Part shown: positions 33,801-45,005 of the stretch, piece after piece
How positions within the stretch are numbered: position 1 is the stretch's first letter
Layout: every line of letters starts with the position of its first letter
Assembly: GCA_017893485.1 (NCBI GenBank)
Contig: CM030366.1
Location: 76,203,227-76,267,226, forward strand
Source of the DNA: Hemerocallis citrina
Lineage: Eukaryota > Streptophyta > Magnoliopsida > Asparagales > Asphodelaceae
Length of the DNA stretch: 64,000 nt
Reading direction: 5' to 3'
Notes under the pieces: generated by a model
The model's input: the letters and a program-made list of their open reading frames with translations, nothing else
What the model was told of the DNA's origin: nothing
Database searches by the model: none
Translations under genes and position numbers: made by a program

Positions 33801-36800
33801 TATTTTCTTCACGAGGGATGTGGGTGACCTCGATCTCCTGGAACGTGGCTACGAGTTTCCTGACATATGTTAGATACTTGATCATACTGTCATCCATGTC
33901 TTCATAGTCCTTCCGGACTTGGTTCACTACCAGCTGGAAGTCGTTGAACACTTTCACCTGGCTCCAGCTTTGTGGGCTAAAAGGAGGCCGGCGATTCGTG
34001 CTTCATACCCTATTTCATTATTGGTGGCTCGAAAATTGAGGTAGATTAAATACTGAAGGGTGAACTTGTCCGAGCCGGTCAGGATGACTCGGACCCCGCT
34101 TCCCCCGATGCATGCAGATCCATCGATGTAGACACTCCAGAATGGAGGGTCCTCGCCTTCCTCAAAGGGTCAGAGATGGTGTTGTCTACAATGAACTCGG
34201 TTAGAGCCTGGGCTTTGATGGCCGTCCTTAGCTGGTAGCTGATGTAGTGTTTGCTTAATTCAACAAAAAATTTCATAAGCTGCCTACAGCTCTCCAACTT
34301 GTGTAGCACTTGTTTGAGGGTTTGATCAGTGAAGACTACCACTGAGTGCGCTTTGAAGTTTGGGCAGAGCTTGCGAGCGGCCATGATTAGGGCGTAGGCC
34401 ATCTTCTCTATTTTTGAGTAACGGAGCTTGACATCATGGAGAACTTTACTTACATAGTAGATCGGCTTTTGGGTTTTGTCCACTGCTCTAACCAAGACGG
34501 ATCTAAGAATCTGATCTGAAGTGGCCAGGTAGAGGTAGAGCGTCTCTCCCGACCCGAGCTTGCTTATGAGAGGGGGGTTGATGAGATAAGCCTTGAGTTG
34601 CTTAAAGGCTCCTTGTTGTGCTTATCCCCACTCGAAACCCTTAGTTCCCCTGAGCGCTTTGAAGAATGGGAGATACTTCTCCCCAGATTTGAAGAGGAAG
34701 TGCCTGATGGCGGCGAGGTGCCCCGTGAGTATTTAGACTTTTTTAATGCTGGATGGGGGACCCATGTTCAGTATGGATCAGATCTTCTCTGGATTGACTT
34801 CAATTCCTCTTTGGCTGACCTAGAACCCCAAGAATTTTCCTGAGGATACCCCGAAGGCACACTTAGATGGACTTAGCCTTATATTGTGTTTACGCAAGAC
34901 GTCGAAGGCTTCTTGGAGGTCGACTACATGGTCTCTTTTGCTGAGGAGGCTCTTCACCAACATGTTGTCTACATAGACTTTCATATTCTAGCCAATCAGT
35001 TCCTTGAAGACTTTGCTGACGAGGTGTTGATAAGTGGCTCTGGAATTCTTCAGCCCGAAGGACATGACCCGCTAGCAATAAAGGCCTTGGTTGGTGATGA
35101 AAGACGTCTTCGGGATGTCAGGAGGGAACATCCTGATCTAGTTATATCCTGAGAAGGTATCCATGAAACGTAAGAGTTCGTGCTCAGATGTGGCATCGAT
35201 AAAGCCCTCGATTCTTGGGAGAGTAAACGGATCCTTCGGGCACGCTTTGTTCCAATCGGTGAAGTCGATGCAGATTCTACATTTGTCATTGGCTTTCTTT
35301 ACCATCACCACATTTGCAATCAAATCAACAAAAAGTCCAATACTTAAAAAATTTGGGATTCAGTAACTAGACATATACAAGTCTAACATATCCAAAAATT
35401 GCATTCAGATTCACAATAGATAGAGAGTTATAGCCTTTTGAATATAGTAGAAAAATTTCTTTTGTTCTCAGCAGTGTATAAAAGCTCTGGTTACAAACGA
35501 ATTTTGAAACCCCATCAAATATTTGTCCAAATTTTCCAAAAATTTAGATACATGATCTAGACCCATATAAGATACTACAGTAAAATGTTTTTTGCAAGAT
35601 TATACTCCATGAATTAATTATGACTTAGTAAAGTTCTTCTTTGGAACAAACAGAACCAGTTTCTAGGCTCTGGACCAGTTGAGATAATAGAATTTTTAAA
35701 TATATAAAATAAATTTAGAAAAATCTGAAATTCGAAACGAAGGTTGCTAACACATCCAAGTACCTCTAGTAAAAGTTTCAGCTCAAAATACCTTACCAAG
35801 TTCATAATATGACCTTTCAGACATGGCTTCATATCAAGCACAAACACAGTTTTCTTCATGCTCTCTGTTCTGAAAATATAAATTTTGTTGAGCTACTAAA
35901 CAAACCCAGAAAAATATGAAAAAATTAGAGGATGCTCTAAACTCATCCTAGAACATGCCACAAAATTTTCATGATCATATTCTAAACCATTTGCATTTTA
36001 GGAATTCCTAAGTCACAACATTATTTATGTTCTTAACAAGGAAACATGGTATAGATTGTGTTTAACATACAAGTTCAACTTGTTACATAACATAACAAAA
36101 CTCATGCATGGTATTCATGTTACTTTCCACTATTCCTACATACCAATTCATAAACAAAAACAAAACTAATTTAGAGTTGAGAACACCCACCTTCAAAGTT
36201 AAGAGAAAAAAAACATAGTCTTCACCTTTTCCTTCTCCTTCTCCTTCACCAAGCTAGCCTCCAACTTGATTCAATACCTACAAACGAGTAAATGTTTTTG
36301 GTGGCTAAAACACTCTACTTCCTTACTCATTTTATCTTTCTTTTCTTTCTCTCTTTCTATATATATATATTTTTGAACTAAGAAAGCATGATGAAGAAAA
36401 AAATGGAGAAATGATGAAGTGTTGGAGTTAATATAGCAAATGGAGAAGGGGGCTTAGGGTTTGGCCAGGATTTAGAAATGGAGGGTGGTGATGGGGTGGT
36501 GAGGGGTAAGTGGAAATGGATGGTGTAGATGGGAGCCAACACACCCAAAGTCCTAGAATGTTCAAGGGATTTCTTGGTGTTCATGAAGCTTTCCTTCATG
36601 GCCAACTATGGCCCTTGGATCTCATCAATAATCCATCCATGATCAATCATGATGGCTAGGGTTTCCTAACCCTAGGTTGGGTCAAGGAACCCTAACCCTA
36701 AGAAAAACAATGTAAGGTTGATTACAATTCAAATTAATATTTGATATCCATAGCAAGTATATTTTCATATTTATAGAACATATACGAGTATACTTATATT

Positions 36801-37140
36801 CAAAACAATTATAGATCATATAACATATACAATCCAATATGATCCAATCAAATATATATATTGATATTTATCTATGTACTTAAAAACTAAGATAATTTGA
36901 ATTTATAAAAATATATGTTTATTTTCCCGAAGATTGTCTTGTCAAGACAATCAGAGCAAATCCACAGTTTAATTGAGAAGATGTCCCGAGTTTATCTCAT
37001 TGGGTTCTATATAACACATATATCTAAAATTTCTCAATTAAAACTAATAATTATTAGAAATATATATAATCCCGTGCAATTCTCAACTGTTCACGGATTA
37101 CAATGCAAAATAGCTACATACTATTTTGCGGGGTGTTACA
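30805..37140 (-). mobile_element. Insertion N: long LTR-like element, TSD CTAAG
   Basis: It starts TGTAGCGCCCCGG and ends GCGGGGTGTTACA, with CTAAG on both sides (30800-30804, 37141-37145). The undisrupted site is readable in the other G1 LTR near 49102. On the minus strand the termini TGTAACACCCC and CGGGGCGCTACA match the style of the two solo LTRs at 12.8 and 18.2 kb, and it too has a B box (GGTTCGAAACC, minus strand, 31489-31479). No second LTR is visible inside. The middle 2.6 kb (32668-35312) is a Tat pol fragment without LTRs. It is therefore a solo LTR that had captured or received foreign pol sequence. Confidence 0.75.
32668..35312 (-). pseudogene. pol: Tat-type pol fragment (RT, RNase H, second RNase H, IN) inside N
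   Basis: Read leftwards from 35312: the RT core VKKANDKCRICIDFTDWNKA and a substrate block ending MDTFSGYN; more broken RT to about 34500; RNase H with YYVSKVLHDVKLRYSKIEKM (34495-34080); the start of a second RNase H, then VNQVRKDYEDMDDSMIKYL and HIPREENRQADEL (33957-33604); the integrase zinc region VHEGVGGGHMGARSLA; and the integrase core GQRSFLVVAIDYFSKWIEV with the first Asp kept (to 33187). Two RNase H modules in tandem mark the Tat lineage. Gag, protease and LTRs are absent. Multiple stops and frameshifts are present. It is the same lineage as 58800-63637 but not a recent copy of it. Confidence 0.8.
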
Positions 37141-37497
37141 CTAAGGAAACAATTATAGAATTCAATATTTATACTACCACATGACAAAAATCATCAATCT
37201 CGACATGTATCTATCTACTTATGCATCTTGTCATGTGTTCGTGTAATGCACAAGGATGCTCTTTATCTTTTTACGTGTACGAGTTTTGTAAGAAACATGT
37301 AAGATAATAGATATTAACAGGCCAAGACTTAATCAACATGTGGAAGGAATGAAGAACGAAATTATGTCATGACGATTCAAACAAAACTACTTGTGGGATT
37401 CAAGCAAAGTTTGTATGGGAACAAAAGAGTGTACAAGAGGATACTTGCCTTTTGAGATGATGAACGGAAGCGAGGCGAGCAACTGCGTACTTAAGTG

Positions 37498-37538
<41 letters not shown>

Positions 37539-37913
37539 AAATGAGTGAGAGAAAAAGGTGGTGGTTGGTTGTTGGCCTATGAGGAGGCTTGGATTAATGA
37601 ATTAATCAAAGTGCCTATAGAGTTAAATTATGGGGCTTATGAAAATGGGAATTAAATGAAAGAAATAAAGAAGGAGAAGTGTGTTGCATGGGTGTCACGT
37701 GGCTTGGGAGAGGGGATTTAATCCCACATCGTGGGTGTGAAGAGGAAACAGTGAGTATATATTAGTTAAGCCAAATGATAAAGGTCACCTATAGGGTATA
37801 CCCACCTTTTGATGGTGCATGTGGTGGCTGTGTCTAGAGTTTTGTGTCCGTTCTTTCGCATGCACGCACGTGTAACCGGGTGCGCAGCTGAGCTGGGCTC
37901 AGGGCGTTACAAA

Positions 37914-37926
37914 TGGTATCATAGCC
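37914..37926 (+). promoter_or_regulatory. Primer binding site of the TRIM (first unit)
   Basis: TGGTATCATAGCC differs at one base from the usual TGGTATCAGAGCC. It is repeated in the second internal region at 38582-38594. Confidence 0.8.
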
Positions 37927-38136
37927 GACTTTCGACACCGATCGTGGGTCAGAGTGGGTTAGAGGTATGCCTGGCTACGGACAGTAAGCTGGTAGAGACC
38001 GGGGGCAGTACGCTAGCAGGGTACTCCACTCCACATCGACAAGAAAGACATTCCTATATCAGTTTGCTGGTTCCGGGCTCAGTAAGGACGCTAAGTTCTT
38101 AAGGAGGGGTATGTGTAACACCCCGTACTTAAGCGA

Positions 38137-38174
<38 letters not shown>

Positions 38175-38802
38175 AAATGAGTGAGAGAAAAAGGTGGTGG
38201 TTGGTTGTTGGCCTGTGAGATTTCTATAGGAGGCTTGGATTAATGAATTAATCAAAGTGCCTATAGATTTAAATTATGGGGCTTACGACAATTGGAATTA
38301 AATGAAAGAAATAAAGAAGGAGAAGTGTGCTGCATGGGTGTGTGACGTGGCTTGGGAGAGGGGATTTAATCCCACATCGTGAATGTGAAGAGGAAATAGT
38401 GAGTATATATTAGTTAAGCCAAATGATAAAGGTCACCTATAGGGTATAACCACCTTTTGATGGTGGCTGTGGTGGGCGTGGTTAGAGTTTGGTGTTCGTT
38501 TTTTTGCATGCGCGCACGTTTAACCGCGTGCGCACACGTGTAATCGCGTAAGCAGCTGAGCCGGGCTCAGGGCGTTACAAATGGTATCATAGCCGACTTT
38601 CGACACCGATCGTGGGTCAGAGTGGGTTAGAGGTACGCCTGGCTATGGACAGTAAGCTGGTAGAGATCGAAGGCCATACGCTAGCAGGTACTCCACTCCA
38701 CATCAACTAGAAAGACGGTCCTATATTAGCTTGCTGGTTTCGGGCTTAGCAAGGACGCTGAGTTCTTAAGGAGGGGTGTGTGTAACACCCCGTACTTAAG
38801 CG

Positions 38803-38805
<3 letters not shown>

Positions 38806-38840
<35 letters not shown>

Positions 38841-38856
38841 TTCTATATAATATTAT

Positions 38857-38927
<71 letters not shown>

Positions 38928-38995
38928 TATATTTCTATATAATATTATATATTTCTATATAATATTATTATATATAAAATATTATTATATATATA
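38806..38995. repeat. TA-rich microsatellite between TRIM LTR start and Helitron 2
   Basis: Long TA runs with TATTATATTTC spacers; the same kind of DNA occurs at 39556-39719. It is an expanded version of the TA run of the intact TRIM LTRs. Confidence 0.9.
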
Positions 38996-39555
38996 CTAGA
39001 TTTGCCCGTGGGCACGTGCCTACGGCACGTCTTTGGAACGATACAACACACGAAAAGCCCTGTAAACAGTAAAGCAATAATTATGTAGTTCAAGTTTGAA
39101 TAGAATGACAATAATTAGTTGTAAATAAACATCCATGTTTCTATTAGTATATGTTGAAAAATAATTTTAACTTCTTAGAACATTAATGGTAGAAAATGAT
39201 GAAATTTAACTGTTGAAGAGATATTTGCTATGTTCAGTATAACATGTGTAATAAAAAAAGCATAAAAATTCTGAAAATTTTATAAACCTAAAATCTTAAA
39301 ATCTAAATTTCTAAGTAAATAAAAAAAAAATTGGAGAGAGAGAGAGAGAAAGAGAGAAATATGAAAAAGTGAAGAGAGAAGAGAGAGATTGTAATAAAGT
39401 AATGAGTTTTTTAGTTTTGGGGGGAAAATTTTGATTTTGGGGTTTGAAATTTTAGGAGGGAAAATATGTTTTGTGAGGTTGGATCTGGGCCTTTAATTTT
39501 GGGGGGGATTGAATGTGAGCCACTTGATAGCTTTCTTTGTGTTTTATTATATAGA
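38996..39555 (-). mobile_element. Non-autonomous Helitron 2
   Basis: On the minus strand it starts TCTATATAATAAAACACAAA and ends with the hairpin GTGCCGTAGGCAC, then a short tail to AATCTAG. It is inserted in the TA run of the third TRIM LTR. Its ends match Helitron 1 at 47431. It has no coding capacity, and the interior is A/T-rich with a GAGAGAGA run. Confidence 0.82.
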
Positions 39556-39605
39556 TATATAATAATATTATATATATAATAATATTATATAGAAATATAA
39601 TATAT

Positions 39606-39677
<72 letters not shown>

Positions 39678-39719
39678 ATATATTATATTTCTATAAAATA
39701 TTATATATATATATATATA

Positions 39720-40189
39720 CTAGGTTTGCCCGTTGACATATGCCTACGGTACGTCTTCGGAACGGTGCACCTTGTTTGATCATATAAAATAGTTTTGAAG
39801 GTCCACCAAATTAAATGAAGTAGCAAACATATTATATGAGAAACCTTTGGGGGTCCAGCAAAAACATATTATATGATTTTTTTATTTTTTTGAATAATTT
39901 TTAAAGTTTTTAAAATTTTAATTTTTTTAGTTTTTTAATGTTTTATTTTCTAGAAATTTTAAATTTTTTTATTTTCTTAATTTTTTGAATAGAAGATGGA
40001 GGGAGAGAGAGAGAAAAAAAATAATTAAATAAATATACGAGTTGTTTTGGGTGGGGGATTTGAATTTGAGTTTTGGGGGAGAACTTTTGGGGGGAAAAAT
40101 ATGTTTTGTGAGGTTAGATCTGGACCTTTAATTTTTAGGGGATTGAAGGAGAGCCACTTGATAGCCTTCTTTGTGTTTTATTATATAGA
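39720..40189 (-). mobile_element. Non-autonomous Helitron 3
   Basis: Same family: on the minus strand TCTATATAATAAAACACAAA to AAACCTAG, with a hairpin region CGTACCGTAGGCATATG that is less perfect. It lies in the same TRIM LTR, separated from Helitron 2 by TA-rich DNA. TRIM LTR sequence resumes right after it with ATAAAATGAGTGAGAG. Confidence 0.82.
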
Positions 40190-41397
40190 TATAAAATAAA
40201 ATGAGTGAGAGAAAAAGGTGGTGGTTGGTTGTTGGCCTATGAGATTTCTATAGGAGGCTTGGATTAATGAATTAATCAAAGTGCCTATAGAGTTAAATTA
40301 TGGGACTGATGAAAATGGGAATTAAATGAAAGAATTAAAGAACGAGAAGTGTGCTGCATGGGTGTGTGACGTGGCTTGGGAGAGGGAATTTAATCCCACA
40401 TCGTGGATGTGAAGAGGAAAAGTAAGAATATATTAGTTAAGCCAATGATAAAGGTCAACTATAGAGTATACCCACCTTTTGATGGTGCTTGTGGTGGGCA
40501 TGGCTAGAGTTGTGTCCGTTCTTTCACGTGCGCGCATGTGTATCTGCGTGCGCAGCTGAGCTGGGCTCGAGGCGTTATAGAGAAAAGCAACACAACGGAC
40601 TTTGGCAACACAATAAGAGATACAACAACACAAGCCAAGGCTTCGCCGATTGTTGGTGGGGCAATGTCAAGGGGTGATCACTGGTGAGGGGTTGTAGAAT
40701 TGATGGAGAAGAAGAGGCTTCGTCGGTGCTTGGGGTGCTGCAAGGTGGTCGGCAGCAAGGCAAGGCTGGGCAATGGCGCGATGCGCTCAGGGGATAAAGT
40801 TGGCTGCGATGGGGAGGCAGCGATGGGGTGGACTGCGGGGAGAGGTAGTGGCAATGTTGGTCAGGAGTGGTGAGCGGCAGAAGGAGAGAGTGAGAAGGTA
40901 GAAGATGATGTGCTTGTTTGGGTCTGATGGTGATTATGAGGATATTAGGATGATTAATAGGGATTAGTTAGAGTGATTAAGGAGGGGATCAGGGGTTTAG
41001 TTAGGATTAGTGGGGATATGGAAAGTGATTTGTGGGTAGTTAAGGAGATTAAGGAGTTAGTGGAGAGATTTGGGGAAAATTGTAAACTGATTGTTTGACT
41101 TGGATAGAGTATGACTAATGGGTTAATGGGTTTAGGGTATACAATTGTGGGCTTGGGTTTGGGCTCATATTAATAAATGAAAATAATAATATTGTTGGGT
41201 TGGGTTTGGGCTCATGATTTAAAATAATTAATAGAGTACGAGTTTGGGCTAGGAATTGGGTTAAAAAAGAAGATGAAATGGAAAATACAACTTAGGTTCA
41301 TGATATGTAACGGAAATTTGCATTAAAATTAGAATTACAATAATACAAAGAGAGAAAAGGGATACAATTCAGCACAATCGAAAATGGGAGTTACAAT

Positions 41398-41917
41398 CCT
41401 ACCCACCTTACAAAAAACTTCATCCTCGAAATTCGCTCGATGGAACATAGGACAGCCCGAGAAGAAAAGAAACATACTCGAATTGATGAGGAAACTTCTT
41501 CTCAATTTCCTCCTCCAGGTCCCAAGTCGACTCACCGGGCGAGTGAGGAATCCAAGAGACTCGAACCAGTTTGATGACCTTATTCTTCAATACCTTCTCT
41601 CATATGTCAAAGTTAGAGATGGGTTTGATCTCGCATGATAGGTCTGGCTGCATAGACAACTTCGAGTAGTCAGTCATATGGCTGTCGTCCCTGATGTACT
41701 TCCTGAGCTGGGAGACATGGAAAACATCGTGAACCCCTGACAATGCTGGCGGTAGTGCAAGTCTATAGGCTACCTTGCCCACATGTTCCACAATATCAAA
41801 GGACCGATGAATCGGGGACTTAGCATTCCCCCGCCTCCAAAATGGATAACACCCCTCCATGGCGATACCTTCAGGAAGACATGATAACACCCCTCCATAA
41901 TGGCTAACACCCTCCAT
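41398..41917 (-). pseudogene. pol: G1 integrase tail and chromodomain
   Basis: The frame gives SFDIVEHVGKVAYRLALPPA, LSGVHDVFHVSQLRKYI, then ISNFDI, a stop, and EKVLKNKVIKLVRVSW with STWDLEEEIEKKFP in the next stretch. This is the end of a chromovirus integrase followed by a chromodomain, which in intact elements steers integration toward heterochromatin. A short local duplication of ATAACACCCCTCCAT-type sequence (41847-41930) disturbs the part before it. Confidence 0.75.
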
Positions 41918-42080
41918 GGTGATGCCTTCGATGAATGTCTGCCCACTTCCTCTGCCTGTCCTGAGCTTCCTGTAAGTGCTTCCTGATATGAGCCACTACA
42001 TCGACTATCCTCGTGATCAACTCAGGCCCCAACAGTTTCCTCTCGCTGATGTCATCTCAACAGACTGGCGATCTACACTT

Positions 42081-42925
42081 CTAACCATACAGTGCCTCGT
42101 ACGGTGCTACCTTGAGACTTTCCTGATAACTGTTGTTGTACAAGAACTTGACCAAGTACAAGTGGTCTTCCCATGAACCTCCAAACTGAAGAACACATGA
42201 CCTCAAAATGTCTTCCAGGGTCTTGATCGTCCTTTTAGACTGCCTATCTGTCTGTGGGTGGAATGCGGTAATGTAATTCAGCTTACTCCCCAAACATTCT
42301 TGAAGACTCCCAGAATTGAGACATGAATCTCGTATCTCTGTCTGATAGAATGCTGACAGGGACTCTGTGCAACCGTACGATCTCCTGAATGTACTTCTCA
42401 GCCAAACTCTCAGTGGACTGCCCCACTCTGAAAGGATTAAAGTTAGCACTCTTCGTCAAACGGTCCACAATCATCCAATTAGCATTGTTGACCCTTGGGA
42501 TTCCTTGGTAGGGCTGTCAAAAAATCCATAGTGATGTTCTCCCATTTCTACTATGGGATCGGAAGAGGCTGCAAAAGTCCAGCGATCATCTGATTCTTTG
42601 CTTTGACTTGTTGACAAATTAGGAATTGAGACATAAATCTTGTCACTGCCCTCTTGATACCATGCCACCAAAAGTGTTGCTTCAAATCCTTGTACATCTT
42701 TCTACCTCCAGGGTGAATGGAATATGGTGATCGGTGGGCTTCTTCGAGTAGCTTGTACCTGACTTCCCCTCTTGGCTCATGCAATCTAGCCCCAAAACAA
42801 AGCGATCCGTCTGCATGAATTAGCAAGTCGATTCTCAGTCCTGCTTCCACTTCCATTCGGAATTTCTGCAACTGCTCGTCACCAGCTTGGGCTTCCTTGA
42901 TTTGTTCTACCAATGAAGACTGCAA
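42081..42925 (-). pseudogene. pol: G1 integrase
   Basis: The zinc-binding N-terminal part HPGGRKMYKDLKQHFWWHGI with ICQQVKAKNQ gives the H-H-C-C module. The core follows in other frames: IVDRLTKSANFNPFRVG (first Asp), ILSDRDTRFMSQFW (second Asp), and FHPQTDRQSKRTIKTLED, where the usual NGQSER has become DRQSKR, so the catalytic Glu is Lys. Three reading frames are needed to follow it. It is clearly inactive. Confidence 0.82.
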
Positions 42926-43126
42926 CTACGTACATCATGTATTATCGTGGTGTACAGGGCAAAATAACTTCTAAATCCAGCCTTCTCATTTCCTCAGAAG
43001 TTCCCTCTCCTTAGTTAGAAACATGGAGGTGGGTTGCCTGCTCAGAGCATCGGTTACCAAATTCACCTTACCCGGGTGATACTGCAAGTTGATATCATAA
43101 TCTACCATGAATTCAAGCCACCTTCT

Positions 43127-43444
43127 CTACCTTATGTTGAGCTCCTTCTGAGTGAATACATACTTGAGGTTCTTGTGGCCTATGAAAATCTCCACCCTAT
43201 CTCCAAGCAAATAATGCCTCCATAATTTTAGAGCGAAGATTTCTGCTACAAGGTCAAGGTCATGCGTAGGGTAATTCTTCTCAGGAGGCCTCAACTGTCG
43301 AGACGCATAAGCAACAACTCTATCTTGCTGCATCAGTACCGTACCTAGCCCCTTGCCAGAAGCATCACAGTGAATCACGAAGCCTCTTGAACTGTCTGGT
43401 ATAGTTAGCACTGCTGCCGACGTCATCCGATTCTTCAATTCCAT
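43127..43444 (-). pseudogene. pol: G1 RNase H
   Basis: [39 protein letters not shown] and [20 protein letters not shown], then [20 protein letters not shown] form the classic Ty3/gypsy RNase H. HCDAS has the first Asp and DLDL the region of the second. FTQKELNIR marks the passage to integrase. This segment alone is open; its neighbours are frameshifted. Confidence 0.85.
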
Positions 43445-43468
43445 GAAGGCTTCATCACAAGCTCCATC

Positions 43469-44560
43469 TCATACAAACTTCTGCTCTTTCCTCGTCAACT
43501 TGGCTAGCAGTCTAGCAATCTTTGAGAAATCCTGAACGAACTTCCGATAATAAACTGCTAGCCCAAGAAAAATCAGCACTTCTGAAGCTGACTTGGGTAC
43601 TGGCCAATCCTTGACTGTCGTAACCTTCGACGCATCGACTGGAACTCCATCGCCCGAGATAATATGGCCCAAGAATGCAACACGATCTAGCTAGAATTTG
43701 CATTTGCTAAGCTTCCCATAAAGCTGATTCTCGGTCACTGTCTGCAAAACCACCCTTAAGTGCTCTGCATGATCCTCCATGTTCTGAGAATACACCAAGA
43801 TGTCATCGATGAACACCGCCACGTATTTATCCAGAAACGGAGAGAACACCCGGTTCACCAGGCTAATGAATACTGCGGGTGCGTTGGTGACTTCGAACGA
43901 CATCACCAAGAACTCGTATAGCCCATATCTTGTGCGGAACACTGTCTTCTGAATATCTTCAGCTTTCACCTTAAACTGGTGGTAACCCAAATGAAGGTCC
44001 AATTTGGAGAAGACTGAAGCACCTCCAAGCTGATAAAAAAGGTCATCGATTCTCGGCAGTGGGTATCAGTGCTTGATAGTAACATTGTTCAGTTCCGGAT
44101 AGTCAATGCAGAGCCTGTGACTACCATCCTTCTTGTTGACGAACAGAACTGGGGCTCCCTTTGGCGAAACACTCGGCCTGATAAAGCACCTTATCCAGCA
44201 ATTCTTGGACTTGCACCTTCAATTCTGCCAACTTGAATGGTTCCATTATGAAGGACTCTTCGGGATTAGCGCTGTACTAGGACGAACATCAACACCAAAC
44301 ACTACATCTCGATCTGGTGGTAACCCGTGCAATTCCTCCAGGAAGACGTCTAGAAAATCCCATACAACTAAACTTTCAACCTCGCCATCGATGCACATTA
44401 ATTCTCGTGCACTAGCCTCCTCGTCTGTAGAGTTCTTAACATATCTAAGTTGTGTCTCACCAGCATGGAATTCAAACTTTAGGTGACCTGGGATTTTGAA
44501 TATCACCATCTTCCTTTGGCAGTCAATCACAGCATGAGTAGTCCCTAGCCAGTCCATTCC
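43469..44560 (-). pseudogene. pol: G1 reverse transcriptase
   Basis: It starts with DVFLEELHGLPPDRDVVFGV and continues through a broken stretch ([20 protein letters not shown]) into [20 protein letters not shown]. The active site is [12 protein letters not shown], so both catalytic Asp residues are kept. The usual PFGLTNAP is SFEVTNAP. The C-terminal thumb MGHIISGDGVPVDASKV and PKSASEVLIFLGLAVYYRKF follows to 43469. Stops and frameshifts near 44040 and 43690 inactivate it. Confidence 0.85.
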
Positions 44561-44572
44561 AAGAATAACATC

Positions 44573-44932
44573 TTACCCGGAGTAATCGATAACAATGAGA
44601 TCTACTTGGAAGTCCACGCTGCCAATCAGTAAGGGGCTCTGCTTGCATACCTTGGAACAGACGATGACACCTCCACCTGTTGTGATGTTCCAAGTGGTTT
44701 GCAAGTCAATGCTTGGAAGTTGGCGTTGATCCACAAAGCGAGAAGAGATAAAAGAATGGGTAGCACCCGAATCGAACAAAACATGTGCAGGGAAAGAGTG
44801 TGCTAAAATGATACCTAGTGATAAGACAATGAATGTGAGTTGAACAATGCATGGCATGGCAGGAAACATGGTGCAAAAGAACAAAGTGTTGGATAGGAAG
44901 AAATGACTAAATACAGTAATCATATAATACAT
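44573..44932 (-). pseudogene. pol: G1 protease
   Basis: HVLFDSGATHSFISSRFV contains the D-S-G-A active site of a retropepsin. GSVDFQVDLIVIDYSG, a stop and DVILGMDWLGTTHAVIDC complete the fold into the linker to RT. The N-terminal part of the frame is hydrophobic by chance. Confidence 0.8.
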
Positions 44933-45005
44933 GCAACAACTCCCTCAGCAGTCTCTACCTCCTTTGCCGTCAAGTTATAAGCCTGACCGCGACCTCTAGT
45001 AAGGC

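Larger units (their letters stand above)
37484..40579 (+). mobile_element. TRIM tandem array: LTR-internal-LTR-internal-LTR
   Basis: The LTRs are 37484-37911, 38114-38579 and 38781-40579 (the last opened by two Helitrons). They start TGTAACACCCCGTACTTAAG, carry a TA run, ATAATAAAATGAGTGAGAG, ATCCCACATCGTG, and end GGGCGTTACA. The first has lost eight bases after TG; the last ends GTTATA. The internals (37912-38113, 38580-38780) are only about 200 bp, beginning AATGGTATCATAGCC (primer site with one change from Met-tRNA) and ending AAGGAGGGGT (polypurine tract). There is no coding capacity. This is a terminal-repeat retrotransposon in miniature, made triple by unequal recombination. No target duplication is readable; about 25 bp of the host LTR is missing at the site. 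Confidence 0.85.
28463..41395 (-). repeat. 3' LTR of G1, interrupted by N and a TRIM array
   Basis: Three LTR pieces (28463-30804, 37141-37483, 40580-41395) line up in order with 46314-50276. Removing N (6.34 kb) and the TRIM array (3.1 kb) leaves about 3.5 kb. It begins TGTCATGCCCCGC and ends GGGAGTTACA. Just right of 41395 the internal sequence reads AAGGTGGGTAGGAT on the minus strand, a usable polypurine tract. Confidence 0.85.

Noticed and set aside
34598..35366. Plus-strand frames in the Tat fragment
   Set aside because: Antisense shadows of RT/RNase H on the minus strand, where recognisable motifs lie.
37809..38102. 97-residue frame across the TRIM internal region
   Set aside because: It crosses LTR end, primer site and polypurine tract; the second TRIM unit does not keep it open.
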